Origin: a bacterium
GTDB lineage: Bacteria > Latescibacterota > Latescibacteria > Latescibacterales > Latescibacteraceae
Direction of reading: 5' to 3'
Assembly (NCBI GenBank): GCA_021372535.1
Contig: JAJFUH010000183.1
Coordinates: 45,532 to 109,531, forward strand
Length of the DNA stretch: 64,000 nt
Shown: positions 26,533 to 37,359 of the stretch, piece after piece
Layout of the letters: every line of letters begins with the position of its first letter
Position numbering within the stretch: position 1 is the first letter of the stretch
Notes under the pieces: model-generated
Databases searched by the model: none
Told to the model about the DNA's origin: nothing
Seen by the model: only the letters and a program-made list of their open reading frames with translations
Made by a program: the position numbers and the translations under genes

Positions 26533-28086
26533 ATGAAACGGTTTGGTCTTATTCTGTTTGCAGCATTCCTGATTCCGGCAGCGGTACAAGGACAGAATAA
26601 TAACGACTGGGAATCGTCGTATGTGAATATGCCGGTCAATATATCGGTCTGGAAGGGATACAGCATCGGCGAGTTAATTGCCGGCGACAGAAAAGTAACG
26701 AACTATGTTTCTTTCAATCTTCCTGGCGGGAAAGCCGCCAGACTGCGTGGTATAGGGCTTGGTATATACTCGAACGAATATTCCGAAAATGCTTCGGGAG
26801 TTCTGGTTTCGGGAGTTTCTAATGTCGTGGGTGATAACGCTGTCGGAATTCAGGCAGCCGGACTCGCAAACGTTGTCGATGGCGATATAATGGGAATACA
26901 GATAAGCGGACTGGCTAATGTTGTGGATGGCGATATGAAGGCTCTTCAGGTTGGCGGTCTCGCAAATGTAATCAACAAAGACTTTACGGGAATACAGGCG
27001 AGTATGCTTGCCAATGTGATCGATGGCGATGTGACAGCGCTGCAGGTCACCGGGCTCGCCAATGTCATCAGGGGCGATGTCGGGGGATTTCAGACAGGTG
27101 GACTGGCTAATGTCGTGGATGGCAATATGAAGGCTCTCCAGGTTGGTGGTCTTGCGAATGTTATCAATAAAGAGTTTACGGGCGCTCAGGTGAGCCTGCT
27201 TGCCAATATTGTGAATGGCGATGTAAAAGCTGTGCAGGTGGCCGGACTCGCCAATGTCAGTGACGAGGATATTAAAGGAATTCAGTTAAGTGGACTGGCT
27301 AATGTCGTGGGCGGCGATGTACAAGCCCTGCAGGTAAGCGGTCTTGCAAATGTGACCAACAAGGATATTACGGGCGTTCAGGTAAGCGGGCTCGCCAATG
27401 TTGTCAATGGTGATGTAAAAGCTGTGCAGGCGGCCGGACTCGCTAATGTCAGTGACAATGATTTCGAGGGAATCCAGATAGGCGGGCTTGCCAGTATCGT
27501 TAATGGTGATTTCAGAGGTGTCCAGGTAAGCGGATTAGCTAATGTTGCCGAAAACATGAAATGCGGTCTTCAGATCGGAATGTTCAATGTATCCGGTGAA
27601 AAGGGCGTTATACCGATAGGTCTGGTCTCGCGGGCTTCGGATGTGCCGGTCAAATATGATGCGTGGATTGACGAATCACGGTTTATCAATGTGGGTTACC
27701 GCTCCGGAACCGATTATTTTCATAATCTGGTATTCATGGGAGTGCAGGCAGGCGACACGTTCCGCTGGTCGCTCGGGTGGGGTTTCGGCGGACATATACG
27801 CTATCGTGATTCGTACTATGTGGATATCGATGCTCTCATCCAGCATATATCGGAAGATGACGTCTGGACTGACCGGTTGAACGAGCTGACCAGATTCCGG
27901 ATACTGGGTGGATGGAATGTAAGCGAATCGTTCTCGGTGTATGGCGGCCCGACACTCAATTACCTTGTTTCAAAGGTCAATGATGGTTCCGATCTGGCAT
28001 CATGGTCGATGAGCGAGGATAAATCGGGAAACCAGTGGAAACGTCTGTGGCCCGGGTTTGTGATAGGCATCCGGTTTGTGCGTTAG
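26533..28086 (+). CDS. Exported repeat protein, LA_2272-like surface repeats with C-terminal barrel
   Basis: A 517-residue protein with a signal peptide (1-20, ending VQGQN). From about residue 95 to 350 it contains 16 tandem 16-residue units of the form GLANVVDGDxxALQVS. The units alternate in a fourfold pattern: those with NK[DE][FI]TG recur every fourth unit. The remaining ~160 residues look like amphipathic outer-membrane beta strands and end GIRFVR. This matches proteins annotated as LA_2272-type surface repeat proteins in Leptospira and others. It is probably displayed in the outer membrane with a stacked-strand solenoid; its ligand is unknown. GGGAGG precedes the ATG. The gene is transcribed alone. 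Confidence 0.8.
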   Translation: MKRFGLILFAAFLIPAAVQGQNNNDWESSYVNMPVNISVWKGYSIGELIAGDRKVTNYVSFNLPGGKAARLRGIGLGIYSNEYSENASGVLVSGVSNVVGDNAVGIQAAGLANVVDGDIMGIQISGLANVVDGDMKALQVGGLANVINKDFTGIQASMLANVIDGDVTALQVTGLANVIRGDVGGFQTGGLANVVDGNMKALQVGGLANVINKEFTGAQVSLLANIVNGDVKAVQVAGLANVSDEDIKGIQLSGLANVVGGDVQALQVSGLANVTNKDITGVQVSGLANVVNGDVKAVQAAGLANVSDNDFEGIQIGGLASIVNGDFRGVQVSGLANVAENMKCGLQIGMFNVSGEKGVIPIGLVSRASDVPVKYDAWIDESRFINVGYRSGTDYFHNLVFMGVQAGDTFRWSLGWGFGGHIRYRDSYYVDIDALIQHISEDDVWTDRLNELTRFRILGGWNVSESFSVYGGPTLNYLVSKVNDGSDLASWSMSEDKSGNQWKRLWPGFVIGIRFVR

Positions 28087-28173
28087 AATTTATGGGCTGC
28101 TGTGAGGTAAAACCGCCACATAATCCCGAAAAAGTTACCAGTCTTGATTCCCTGATGCCCTCTACGATGCCGT

Positions 28174-31100
28174 TTACTGTTGCTGACGGGTAATCCTGAC
28201 GAGTTTCGGAGGTGCGATAATCCCGTACGGGATAAAGTTATAGCTGTCTGTCCATGTATCGCGGATTCCGGTAACGCGTGCCTGTTCATCAGTGGGTTTT
28301 GAATCGATGAACTGTTCCAGGCCAGCCCATTTAAGGTTGTCGCCGTCGATATGGTGAAGCGGCCCGAGGGTGTTCCGGAGCGTACTGATCACCTCGATTT
28401 CGATGGTGTTGACACCCTGTTTCAATGCCCCGGTTATATCCCCACGGTATGGCGGGAAGGATATTTCGCCGACTTCTGTCTCGTTGACCACGACAAAGAA
28501 AGTGCTCCCTTTTGCGCCGGAAAGATCGATTTCATATCGGTCGGATTCAATTGAACCCAGTTCGAATTCCATTTTGTAGATCATCGATCCGGAATAAAAC
28601 GGGTATCCCTGATCGACCCAGCTTCCTGCATCGAGAGTCTCTTTCTCGGTGATGATGGGAAAACCTTCCTCTTCTTTTCCGACCGCAAAATCGCCGACAA
28701 TATACACATTTTCTATTTCAGTGTCCCACAGGAAGTCTGTGGTGGCCTTTATGGTGTTGGTTCCCTCGATGACATGCCCGCTGAGGTCGAGCGCGGGTAT
28801 GTTGCGGTCGATATGCCATTTGCCTGCAAAGGGTTCGATAGTGGTGCCGTTGATTTCAATGGTGAATTTTTCGGCGCTTTCCATGGAAAGTTCGAGATGT
28901 TCCGGTATCCCGCGTGCCTCGAAGGTAAATGTGAGCACAGTCCTGTTCGTCCGGGTGCGCACATTCTTTGTCTCGATTAACCATGGCTGATAACCGTCGA
29001 ATTCGTCAATGCCCGTATGACGCCAGATTTCACGGCGCGCTTTCCAGACCGGTACATTGGTTAAAATCTTCTTACCGTCGAATTCGAGGGAACAGCGATC
29101 GATTGTGAGAACGTTCTCGTGAAGACGGTCGAAGGCGTAGGGTCCCTCGATGGTCAGAATTTCTTCGGATATATTTTCCGTAAGAGCCGAAACAGATGTC
29201 TGGGTCTGGTCAATGAGAAAAATCCTGCTGCCCGCCGGATTAAGGGTCGTCTCGATAACCGTGCGGCCTTCGGAGAGTTTTGAAGCATACCGGTAGCCTC
29301 TTCCCGTAACCGGATCGAGCTCCACAACTCCGCCGACGGCATCGACCGTAATAGTAACGTCCGCGGTTTCCGAGCGGCTGGTGTTTGCGAGGAACAGGAG
29401 ATGCGCCGCCGCTTCGATACGGTGATTGACAATTACTCCGCGCGCCTGTGAGCCGTCCGGGAGCGTGACGGATACATCGCGCCCCGTTTTTTCGATCACT
29501 GTCGTCGCTGCACCGGCGGGATCATCAGGCATGACGGTTACATTCGGCTTTGTGAGATATGACGATATGCGGTCGTCCGGCTCGCCGTTAATTCTTGATG
29601 GCGCTTCACCCATGATGATGACCGGGCCGGTAAACGATTCGAGAAGCTCCATTGTGGAGGAAAGCCATGTCAGCGCGCGGGGAAGCACGATACAGGAATA
29701 ATCGGCGTTTCCGACCGAGAATGTGGTTCCCGTAGCCCTGCCGTGACGGGCGAGTATACGTTCTTCTCCGAGATCGAACGCTATGTGTTCCGCGATGAAT
29801 TCCTCAACAACCGCATGGTAGGAATCTTCGATTTTTTTGAGTTGTTCGCCGCCGTTTTCGCCGCCGATATCGTATGCACCGTATGCCGAGGTAATCGGGG
29901 TTAAAACGAGCACTTTTGCCGTTCCTTTTCCCTGGCTTGCTGTCCACGAAATGCGGGCGAGATAGTCGTTGATGACCTTGAAATGATCCCAATATGGCTG
30001 GTGATAGGAAAATGTCGGCGGGAAATCACGTTTCCGCTCGCCGATTATCGAGTACTGTACGAGATGCGGGCAAAGAAACGTTACCCCGAGAGCACAGTTG
30101 AAGTCGGCGATCCATTTCATATCCTCAAAGCTCATGGAATACCCGGATGCTCCGAAGATTTCACAGATCACCCTTTTTTTGCCCATCTGGTTCGCCACAC
30201 CGGAGACCTGCTTGATCGTCCACGGATGATATATCCCGCGCTGAAGGTGGTCAATACCGGGGACATCCATGTATTCATAGTGAGGCATGACTGCTCCTCC
30301 CGACGATATCATGGGGTAGAAATCGTCCTCGTACAGGTAGTGCCCCGTAAACTTGAGGTCGTGTTCTTTGCACCACTGTGAGATGGGGATGGTGAACGCT
30401 TCGATGAATCGCTCGTTGACAGCCCGCCAGAAATCGTGACGGAATTTAAATCCTTCCTCAGTACCTGTAAGGAGATGGACGAGCTTCGGAACAGGAGAAT
30501 AACCATGCAGTCCCTCGAAATATGTCTCGAATCCCGGCGTCCATGGGAACGAGAACGGGCGGTGGTCATCCCTGTCGAACCACCTGATGGTGCGGTTCAC
30601 ATTCGGTTCATCGGTAAAAATTCCCGGCATATATTCGCCGAAATCATACCGGAAAAGCTTTGAATACCGCTCATGGGTGGCTTCGATAAAATCCTGAACG
30701 GTCTGTGGATTGAGCAGGTCGGTATAATTTTCGCCGTTGAACCAGAAATGCCCCCGTGTATACCGCCGCACATAAAATGCCCCGATTCCGGTCATGTCTT
30801 CCGGCTTTTCAGTCAGAATCTCCTGAGCGCCGCCGGAATTTTTCCGGGTAAATGCAATAACATCGTTTAGCTCGTTTTCGTTCAATACGGAAACATCTTC
30901 TGTCCAGGTAAGAGCCATTGCGAGATTTTCGGGCTTTTTTTCCGATATTTTACCGCCGCAAAATCCGCTCGGCCAGCGGTCCTCATCATACAGCCAGCCT
31001 TCCATCTTGACTTCACGGGCTACTTCGATCCCGCGGCGGACAGCCCTCATCCAGTCGTCGCTCATGTACTGCGTGCGAAGCCCCGTCCGTGAATGCATGA

Positions 31101-31236
31101 AGAAACCTCCGAATCCCCTTTTCTTCATGTCGCGGATACGGTTTTCGATTTCAGCGGGTTCCATTCGGTAATTCCATGACCAGAACGGCGAAGGGCGACA
31201 ATGCTTTGGCGGATCAACAAACTCTTTGAGATTCAT
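28174..31236 (-). CDS. Large glycoside hydrolase, GH106-like (alpha-L-rhamnosidase-like)
   Basis: A 1020-residue protein. The N-terminal TIM-barrel-like region begins with PFWSWNYRM (17-25), GFGGFFMHSRTGLRTQYM and LYDEDRWPSG, the series typical of GH106-like hydrolases; acidic residues in FTDEPN and CEIFGASG are possible catalytic groups. The C-terminal part (from about 700) holds beta-sandwich galactose-binding-like modules. No signal peptide is visible, so it may act in the cytoplasm on imported oligosaccharides. The start ATG follows a CCGGGGAAA ribosome site. It converges with the repeat protein. Family is inferred from the N-terminal pattern; substrate unproven. Confidence 0.75.
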   Translation of the reverse strand: MNLKEFVDPPKHCRPSPFWSWNYRMEPAEIENRIRDMKKRGFGGFFMHSRTGLRTQYMSDDWMRAVRRGIEVAREVKMEGWLYDEDRWPSGFCGGKISEKKPENLAMALTWTEDVSVLNENELNDVIAFTRKNSGGAQEILTEKPEDMTGIGAFYVRRYTRGHFWFNGENYTDLLNPQTVQDFIEATHERYSKLFRYDFGEYMPGIFTDEPNVNRTIRWFDRDDHRPFSFPWTPGFETYFEGLHGYSPVPKLVHLLTGTEEGFKFRHDFWRAVNERFIEAFTIPISQWCKEHDLKFTGHYLYEDDFYPMISSGGAVMPHYEYMDVPGIDHLQRGIYHPWTIKQVSGVANQMGKKRVICEIFGASGYSMSFEDMKWIADFNCALGVTFLCPHLVQYSIIGERKRDFPPTFSYHQPYWDHFKVINDYLARISWTASQGKGTAKVLVLTPITSAYGAYDIGGENGGEQLKKIEDSYHAVVEEFIAEHIAFDLGEERILARHGRATGTTFSVGNADYSCIVLPRALTWLSSTMELLESFTGPVIIMGEAPSRINGEPDDRISSYLTKPNVTVMPDDPAGAATTVIEKTGRDVSVTLPDGSQARGVIVNHRIEAAAHLLFLANTSRSETADVTITVDAVGGVVELDPVTGRGYRYASKLSEGRTVIETTLNPAGSRIFLIDQTQTSVSALTENISEEILTIEGPYAFDRLHENVLTIDRCSLEFDGKKILTNVPVWKARREIWRHTGIDEFDGYQPWLIETKNVRTRTNRTVLTFTFEARGIPEHLELSMESAEKFTIEINGTTIEPFAGKWHIDRNIPALDLSGHVIEGTNTIKATTDFLWDTEIENVYIVGDFAVGKEEEGFPIITEKETLDAGSWVDQGYPFYSGSMIYKMEFELGSIESDRYEIDLSGAKGSTFFVVVNETEVGEISFPPYRGDITGALKQGVNTIEIEVISTLRNTLGPLHHIDGDNLKWAGLEQFIDSKPTDEQARVTGIRDTWTDSYNFIPYGIIAPPKLVRITRQQQ

Positions 31237-31410
31237 GGTGTTTCCCCGGAATCATTATATTCGATTCTCTTTTGTCAAAAGGAATAATTATGTATAACGA
31301 TGTAATTCTGATGTATAAAGACAGTGTATATATATTACCTTGTTACTTATGCCTTATGCCTTTTATCATTCACATAATACCATATAATTTAATAAACTAT
31401 TGCCCCGGTA

Positions 31411-32661
31411 TCAATTGTTGTTTTGAGCGGGAGCAATTCCGTGTGTATGGTGATGTGCCATTTTATATACGCTCAGGCTGATTAAAAGTGCAAGGATACC
31501 CATGATGACGAACGGCAGACGCAAACCGAATAGTGACGCCAAAGTGCTGCCGATAAGGGGCCCCGCACCGATACCGAGGCAGGTGACGCTCGCGGTAAGA
31601 CCGAAAGCGCTGCCGACTTTATCGCGGGAGATTGAATTCGATACAAGAGTATTGACCGATGGGATGATTCCCCCGGCTGCGAGTCCCATGAGGCACCGTT
31701 CGATGAAAAGAACCCAGACGCTGTGAGCCATTGCCTGCGGAATAGAAAACAGGCCTGCAAGTACAAGTGATGTAATCAGTATTTTGATGTGACCGATACG
31801 GTCGCCGAGTTTTCCGAAAAGAGGGGCGGAAATACCGGAAAGAAGACCGAAAGCGCCGACAAATATGCCCGTGAGCGTTGCCGATTTCGACGGATCGCCC
31901 GACAGTTTCTCGATATAAAATGGCAGTATGGGTATAAACATGGTGTTAAGCATGTACACTAAAAAAAAGATTGCCATAATGACAAGAAAACCGGGGGTTT
32001 TGAGAATGCCGACCATGGTTTTAAATCCCTCGATTTTATTGTTTCGAGGAGGAACAAACCGTTCGATTGCCCAGAAAATGACAACGATAGCGCCGATAAA
32101 AAGCATGATAGCGGCAAGACCACAGGGAATTCTGAAACCTAAATTATCGGCAAGAACGCCGCCCATGAGCGGTCCGGCCGAGCTTCCGAGCAGTACAGCT
32201 GTCTGCATGAGGCCCAGGCTGAATCCGAGGTTTGCCGATGGTGTGACGCTCGATACAAGCGTAATGGACGCCGAAACCGTACCGGTAGTCATTCCCTGGA
32301 AAAACCTGAGGAACATGAGATGCCACGGGTTAGTTGCAACTCCCATCAGACCGAGGATTATCGACCCTGCAAACATGGAGCGAAGCACCATGATTTTACG
32401 GCCGTACCGATCGGCAAAAACTCCCCAGATCGGTGCCGAGACAGCCATGGTAATCCCGAAAACAAGGGATGACCAGCCTATCCACATCATCGCGCCTGAT
32501 TCGGTTTTAACGCCGAGGTGCCGAAAGTAAAACGGTAAAAAGGGGAATATAAAAGAAAAGCCCATTCCTGATAAAAACTGGGCTATGAACATTACTGTCA
32601 GTGTGATCCGCCATGAGGAGTGATTATCAACTTCTTGCGGAGCGTTTTTTTCATCTTCCAT
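31411..32661 (-). CDS. MFS exporter, drug/metabolite antiporter type (DHA1)
   Basis: A 416-residue transporter with twelve predicted membrane helices. The family motif between helices 2 and 3 reads GVFADRYGRKIM, and the motif repeats in the second half as GKLGDRIGHIK. RFFQGMTTG fits the DHA1 motif B region. This is the MdtG/TetA-like group of proton-driven exporters. It is divergently transcribed from an ArsR regulator 207 bases away, so the substrate may be the regulator's signal. The substrate is unknown. Confidence 0.88.
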   Translation of the reverse strand: MEDEKNAPQEVDNHSSWRITLTVMFIAQFLSGMGFSFIFPFLPFYFRHLGVKTESGAMMWIGWSSLVFGITMAVSAPIWGVFADRYGRKIMVLRSMFAGSIILGLMGVATNPWHLMFLRFFQGMTTGTVSASITLVSSVTPSANLGFSLGLMQTAVLLGSSAGPLMGGVLADNLGFRIPCGLAAIMLFIGAIVVIFWAIERFVPPRNNKIEGFKTMVGILKTPGFLVIMAIFFLVYMLNTMFIPILPFYIEKLSGDPSKSATLTGIFVGAFGLLSGISAPLFGKLGDRIGHIKILITSLVLAGLFSIPQAMAHSVWVLFIERCLMGLAAGGIIPSVNTLVSNSISRDKVGSAFGLTASVTCLGIGAGPLIGSTLASLFGLRLPFVIMGILALLISLSVYKMAHHHTHGIAPAQNNN

Positions 32662-32817
32662 TATTCTTGTTCATTGTCTCCAAAAAGAAAAATGAGCAGT
32701 TATCAATAACACTTGAATATACCATTTTGCAGAGCGTAAGTCAATGATCAACTGATAATTATAATGATTAGACATTTACATCTTTTATAAAATATTCAGT
32801 TTACATTGATTTTTCCC

Positions 32818-32846
32818 TTGACTCAATAGTAATATTACTATATATT
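32818..32846 (+). promoter_or_regulatory. arsR promoter with palindromic operator in its spacer
   Basis: TTGACT (32818-32823) and TATATT (32841-32846) are 17 bases apart. The spacer holds the perfect 16-bp palindrome ATAGTAATATTACTAT (32826-32841). An ArsR-type dimer bound there would block the promoter, giving autoregulation. Confidence 0.75.
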
Positions 32847-32868
32847 TTCATGTGAAGGAGCAGATGAC

Positions 32869-33165
32869 ATGAATCTACAGACCGTTGATCCCAAAAAAAT
32901 CGATTTTGCTGCTGAAATCTTCAAAGGTTTCGGCAATCCCATCCGTATCCGAATTATCGATGCCCTCCGAACGAAAAGTCTTCGGGTCATGGAATTGTCG
33001 GAAATGCTCGGATTTCCTCAGCCTATTATCAGTCAGCAGCTTAAAATTCTAAAAAGCGCAGGAATTGTCCAGAAGGTCAGGGAAGAAGGTAATTTCTGTT
33101 ACAGGCTCACCAACAACCACTTTTCCGATATGATCAAATGCATGAGGGGTTGTCTCGGACTGTAA
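32869..33165 (+). CDS. ArsR-family winged-helix repressor
   Basis: A 98-residue dimeric repressor. The recognition-helix region reads ELSEMLGFPQPIISQQLKIL, the wing VREEGNFCYRLT. There is no classic CVC metal motif in the recognition helix. The cysteines are Cys in FCYRL and a C-terminal CMRGC pair, which could form a metal or redox site. It starts after GAAGGAG at 32854 and has the palindromic operator above. The divergent MFS exporter is the likely co-regulated target. Confidence 0.9.
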   Translation: MNLQTVDPKKIDFAAEIFKGFGNPIRIRIIDALRTKSLRVMELSEMLGFPQPIISQQLKILKSAGIVQKVREEGNFCYRLTNNHFSDMIKCMRGCLGL

Positions 33166-33257
33166 GAAGTTATGAGTGTTTCGCGGCTGCCAGACAGACA
33201 ATGCCGTTCTTTTCGCCGGATATATTTATCGGGCTGTCATTCCTGAATATTCCGGCA

Positions 33258-36098
33258 TCATTCCGTACATGCCAGACTTTCAATCTCCCTTTTCAAATAC
33301 TGACCGGTATATGATTCTTTGATCCGGATGATTTCTTCGGGAGTGCCTCTGGCGACTATCGTTCCACCACGGTCTCCGCCTTCCGGACCGAGATCGATGA
33401 TGTAATCGGCGCATTTGATCACATCCATGTTATGCTCGATCACGATGACCGTGTTTCCCATATCCACAAGCCGCGCGAGGACACCGAGAAGCATCTCCAC
33501 ATCTGCGAAATGAAGTCCTGTTGTCGGCTCGTCGAGAATGTAGATCGTTCTCCCGGTACTGACCCGTGAAAGCTCGCTCGCCAGCTTAATACGCTGGGCT
33601 TCGCCTCCGGAAAGCGTCGTCGCCTGCTGGCCGAGATGAATGTAGCCGAGCCCCACGTCTTTCAGGGTTTTGAGCTTACGGTGCAGGACAGGTATATTCT
33701 GAAATGTATCGAGAGCCTCATCGCAGGTTAAATCGAGGACATCGGCGATAGTAAGGCCCATGAACCGTATGTCGAGCGTTTCACGGTTGTATCGCCGTCC
33801 CTTGCATTCCTCGCATGGTACATATACATCGGGCAGAAAATGCATTTCGATCTTGATGATGCCTGCGCCCTGGCATCGCTCGCACCGTCCTCCCTTGACA
33901 TTGAACGAAAACCGCCCGGGTTTGTATCCCCTCGCTTTTGCCTCGGGTATCTGGCTGAACAGGTCTCTAAGCGGTGTGAAAAGCCCGGTGTAGGTTGCCG
34001 GATTCGATCGGGGTGTCCTGCCGATGGGGGACTGATCGATACTGATGACTTTATCTATATGTTCAAGTCCCTGAATATTTTTATACGGCAGCGAATCCAT
34101 GCTCGACCGCATGAGTTTTGTGGAGAGAGTGGGAAAGAGCGTCTGGTTGATAAGGGTCGATTTCCCCGATCCGGAAACGCCCGTTACACAGATGAACTGT
34201 CCGAGCGGAATATCGACTGTAATGGACTTGAGGTTGTTTCCAGTCGCGCCCTTGAGTGTCAATTTCTGGCCATTCCCCATGCGGCGGTTTGCCGGCATCC
34301 GGATTTTTGCCCTGTCCGAAAGGTAAAGTCCGGTGAGCGACGATGAGCTCTTGATAAAGGAAGGCGGCCCGTAAGCTACCACTTTTCCGCCGTGTACACC
34401 GGCACCCGGACCCAGATCGACGATGTAATCGGCGTTCTCCATGGTTTCACGGTCGTGCTCGACGACGAGGACTGTGTTTCCGAGGTCTCTCAGGGAAAGC
34501 AATGTGCTGAGCAGTCTTTTGTTGTCACGCTGGTGGAGACCGATGGAGGGTTCATCGAGAATGTAGAGCACCCCGACAAGCTGGCTGCCGATCTGGGTAG
34601 CGAGCCTTATGCGCTGGGCTTCGCCGCCGGAAAGGGTACCGGTCGTCCGGTTGATGGTGATATAGTCGAGCCCCACATTGTTCATGAATCCGAGCCGCTG
34701 CTTGATTTCCTTGAGTATCTGACGGGCGATCAGTTCCTCGTTTTCCCGGAGTTCGAGAGAATTGAAAAATGTGAGCGCCTCGTCGACCGACATTACCGTT
34801 ATGTCGTTGATATTTTTGCCCCTGAATGTGATTGCCAGCGCTTCTTTTTTCAAGCGTGCGCCATTACATTCGTGGCAGGGCATCGAACGCATGAAACCCT
34901 CGATCCATGTCCGGATTTCCTGCGACTCGGTCTGACGGTGGCGGCGTTCGAGATTGGGAATGACACCTTCGAACGGGCCGTAATACTCACCCCGTGCGCG
35001 GCCGCTCGCGCTTGTATACTTGAATCTGATCGATGTTTTACCCGAACCGTACAGCACGATATCGCGAAATTTCTTCGACAGTTTCACAAACGGTTTCGTG
35101 AGGTCTTCGCCGTAGTGATCCGCTACACTGAGAATCTGAGCGTAATACCAGTGGCCGCGGGGGACTCCCCACGGTTTTATTGCGCCTTTCATAACAGAGA
35201 TAGAGTCATCGGGGACAACCTTTTCGGGGTCGATCTCAAGCTGGGTTCCGAGACCCGAACATACGGGGCAAGCACCGTACGGGCTGTTGAAGCTGAAAAG
35301 CCGCGGTTCGATTTCGGCAAGGCTTATCCCGCATTCATGGCAGGCGAAGTGCTCGCTGAAGAGACGGTCCTCGGTTTCGGGTACGTTGAGTATGACAAGC
35401 CCGTCCGCAAGCTTAAGAGCGGTCTCGACCGAATCGGTAAGCCGTGTCCGTATCTTGTTGGATACCATGAGACGGTCGATGACGACTTCGATGGTGTGTT
35501 TTATATTCTTATCAAGAATAATCTCCTCTTCAAGACTCCTGATCTCGCCGTCCACCCTGGCGCGGATATAGCCGTCCGCCTGCGCTCGTTTGAAAACATC
35601 GCGGTATTCGCCTTTTCGCCCCCTCACAAGGGGTGCAAGTATCTGGATACGGGTGTCCTCCGGGAGTGACATGACCTCGTCCACGATCTGCTGCGGGGTC
35701 TGCTGGCTGATTTCCCTGCCGCAATTGGGGCAGTGCGGTACACCGAGCCGCGCGAACATGAGCCGCAGGTAGTCATAGATTTCCGTCACCGTACCAACCG
35801 TTGAGCGCGGATTGTGGGAACCCTTGCTCTGCTCGATCGAAATGGCTGGTGAAAGCCCGTCGATGTATTCCACATCGGGTTTCTCCATGAGCCCGAGGAA
35901 CTGACGGGCATATGCGGACAGGCTTTCCACATACCGCCGCTGACCCTCTGCATAGATCGTATCGAAGGCAAGAGACGATTTCCCAGAGCCCGAAAGACCG
36001 GTGATGACGGTGAGCGTGTTACGGGGAATGGTGACGTCTATATTCTTGAGGTTATGCTCGCGTGCGCCCTTGACGAAGATGCTGTCTTTGGTGTTCAT
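33258..36098 (-). CDS. uvrA: Excinuclease ABC subunit A
   Basis: The damage-recognition ATPase of nucleotide excision repair. The first Walker A is [14 protein letters not shown], the second [15 protein letters not shown] signatures LSGGEAQRI occur twice. Zinc-finger cysteines are in CPNCG, CHECG/CPVC and [17 protein letters not shown] 36098 gives the usual opening [20 protein letters not shown], about 946 residues; an in-frame ATG at 36134 would add 12 unusual residues. It is a single gene with no neighbours from the repair system. Confidence 0.96.
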   Translation of the reverse strand: MNTKDSIFVKGAREHNLKNIDVTIPRNTLTVITGLSGSGKSSLAFDTIYAEGQRRYVESLSAYARQFLGLMEKPDVEYIDGLSPAISIEQSKGSHNPRSTVGTVTEIYDYLRLMFARLGVPHCPNCGREISQQTPQQIVDEVMSLPEDTRIQILAPLVRGRKGEYRDVFKRAQADGYIRARVDGEIRSLEEEIILDKNIKHTIEVVIDRLMVSNKIRTRLTDSVETALKLADGLVILNVPETEDRLFSEHFACHECGISLAEIEPRLFSFNSPYGACPVCSGLGTQLEIDPEKVVPDDSISVMKGAIKPWGVPRGHWYYAQILSVADHYGEDLTKPFVKLSKKFRDIVLYGSGKTSIRFKYTSASGRARGEYYGPFEGVIPNLERRHRQTESQEIRTWIEGFMRSMPCHECNGARLKKEALAITFRGKNINDITVMSVDEALTFFNSLELRENEELIARQILKEIKQRLGFMNNVGLDYITINRTTGTLSGGEAQRIRLATQIGSQLVGVLYILDEPSIGLHQRDNKRLLSTLLSLRDLGNTVLVVEHDRETMENADYIVDLGPGAGVHGGKVVAYGPPSFIKSSSSLTGLYLSDRAKIRMPANRRMGNGQKLTLKGATGNNLKSITVDIPLGQFICVTGVSGSGKSTLINQTLFPTLSTKLMRSSMDSLPYKNIQGLEHIDKVISIDQSPIGRTPRSNPATYTGLFTPLRDLFSQIPEAKARGYKPGRFSFNVKGGRCERCQGAGIIKIEMHFLPDVYVPCEECKGRRYNRETLDIRFMGLTIADVLDLTCDEALDTFQNIPVLHRKLKTLKDVGLGYIHLGQQATTLSGGEAQRIKLASELSRVSTGRTIYILDEPTTGLHFADVEMLLGVLARLVDMGNTVIVIEHNMDVIKCADYIIDLGPEGGDRGGTIVARGTPEEIIRIKESYTGQYLKREIESLACTE

Positions 36099-36309
36099 GT
36101 CTGGTTTCCGGGGAAAAAATGTAACCGGATTCACGGGTGTCCATGAAATCCGTAATGAAAATGCAGCGGCTGAATATATCTAAGTATATGAAATATATAT
36201 ACAATAGCACGATAGCATGTTCCGTTGAACTATCCAAATAATATAGCGATACTTTTTTTGAAGGTCAAGCGCGGAGGTGTTCCGAATGGAGTTATTCCGA
36301 TCAATTCAC

Positions 36310-36475
36310 AAGGTTTGATAGAACGCGGATATACGCGGATCGGACGGATTTACGCGGATTTGTTTTTTTAAATCTTTTTGGGTGTAAAAGTTAAATAATT
36401 GCTAAGAATAGTACGAATAATATGTTATATAAATTTGTGTCTTTGTGTCTTCGTGGTATAATATTTTTACGAATA
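36310..36475 (-). repeat. Dispersed two-part intergenic repeat, reverse-strand copy
   Basis: Read on the - strand it starts ACCACGAAGACACAAAGACA, passes through TACTATTCTTAGCAATT and AAAAAGATTTAAAAAAACAA, and ends in ATCCGCGTATATCCGCGTT. It fills most of the 355-base gap between uvrA and the next gene; nothing else is seen there. Confidence 0.75.
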
Positions 36476-36489
36476 AAGGGCTTATTGTG

Positions 36490-37275
36490 TCACTGTTTCT
36501 TTTTATTATATCCTCCGCCGATGGTCAGGTTGATATAGGGGCCTGTTAAAAATATATCAGGTCCTTCAACGACGTTTGTCCATCCGTATTTCTGCGGACT
36601 GTATTTATAACCTATCCGTATACCCGTAGCGAAACCGCGTTGAAAATAGCCTGTTTCTCTTGTGAAGATCATTCTATCTATTCCAAGCGCGCAGTTGAAT
36701 GTCACTATCATGTCGGAACTCAATGTGGTTCCGTTCGGTTTTTTCAGGATGTCATCGAATGTGCGATCGCTCCTGTCCCTGATGGAAAATCTCAGTCCGC
36801 CAAAACCAATTCCGACGAGTGGAAAGATTCCGATTCCGTTTTTATTGTAGATGCAATAACCGATATTATAAACTCCAAACAATCCGCTCAGCGATGTATC
36901 GTGCCGAACGCCATCCATGGTCAGGTGCCTTTTGGCCGGTATGTACAACATGGCATAGCCATCGAATACTATTCTGTTGCATGATATACTATATCCACCA
37001 ATACCGATACCTGCAATTTTCTTTGAGAACGACGGATAACCGCTGCGTTGTAGCGATGAATTCATATCCTGTATGTCCGCATGATTCATTTCAAGAATAA
37101 CGAAGCCTCTCCCTGTTTCTGTAATAGTATTACCGCAATGAGCATAAGCCACCGTGAACATGTTGAACACACATGACAGCACAACGGCAAAAATTATGTG
37201 TTTTTTGGATGCAACCGTAAAATTCATGACGTGCTGGCATATCCTGAGATACTTCATTCCGTTTTCCAACTCCAT
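36490..37275 (-). CDS. Probable outer-membrane beta-barrel protein, unknown function
   Basis: A 261-residue exported protein with a signal peptide ending near VAYAH. The mature part shows alternating strands with glycine turns (IAGIGIGGYSIS, GIGIFPLVGIGFGGLRFS, FATGIRIGYKYS, YINLTIGGGY), as in small outer-membrane barrels. The start is unclear: ATG 37275 has a weak ribosome site, and later in-frame ATGs at residues 7 and 17 also leave a signal peptide. Function unknown. Confidence 0.6.
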   Translation of the reverse strand: MELENGMKYLRICQHVMNFTVASKKHIIFAVVLSCVFNMFTVAYAHCGNTITETGRGFVILEMNHADIQDMNSSLQRSGYPSFSKKIAGIGIGGYSISCNRIVFDGYAMLYIPAKRHLTMDGVRHDTSLSGLFGVYNIGYCIYNKNGIGIFPLVGIGFGGLRFSIRDRSDRTFDDILKKPNGTTLSSDMIVTFNCALGIDRMIFTRETGYFQRGFATGIRIGYKYSPQKYGWTNVVEGPDIFLTGPYINLTIGGGYNKKKQ

Positions 37276-37359
37276 GATTATTTCTCATTAATTATTCGGT
37301 CTGTTTTTTGAAAAGACAGAACTTTTTTTCATGTCAAGTGGATTACGCTTACCACTTTT

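Noticed and set aside
34392-35669. 425-codon open frame on the + strand
   Set aside because: It is fully within uvrA on the other strand; the uvrA motifs fix the true frame.
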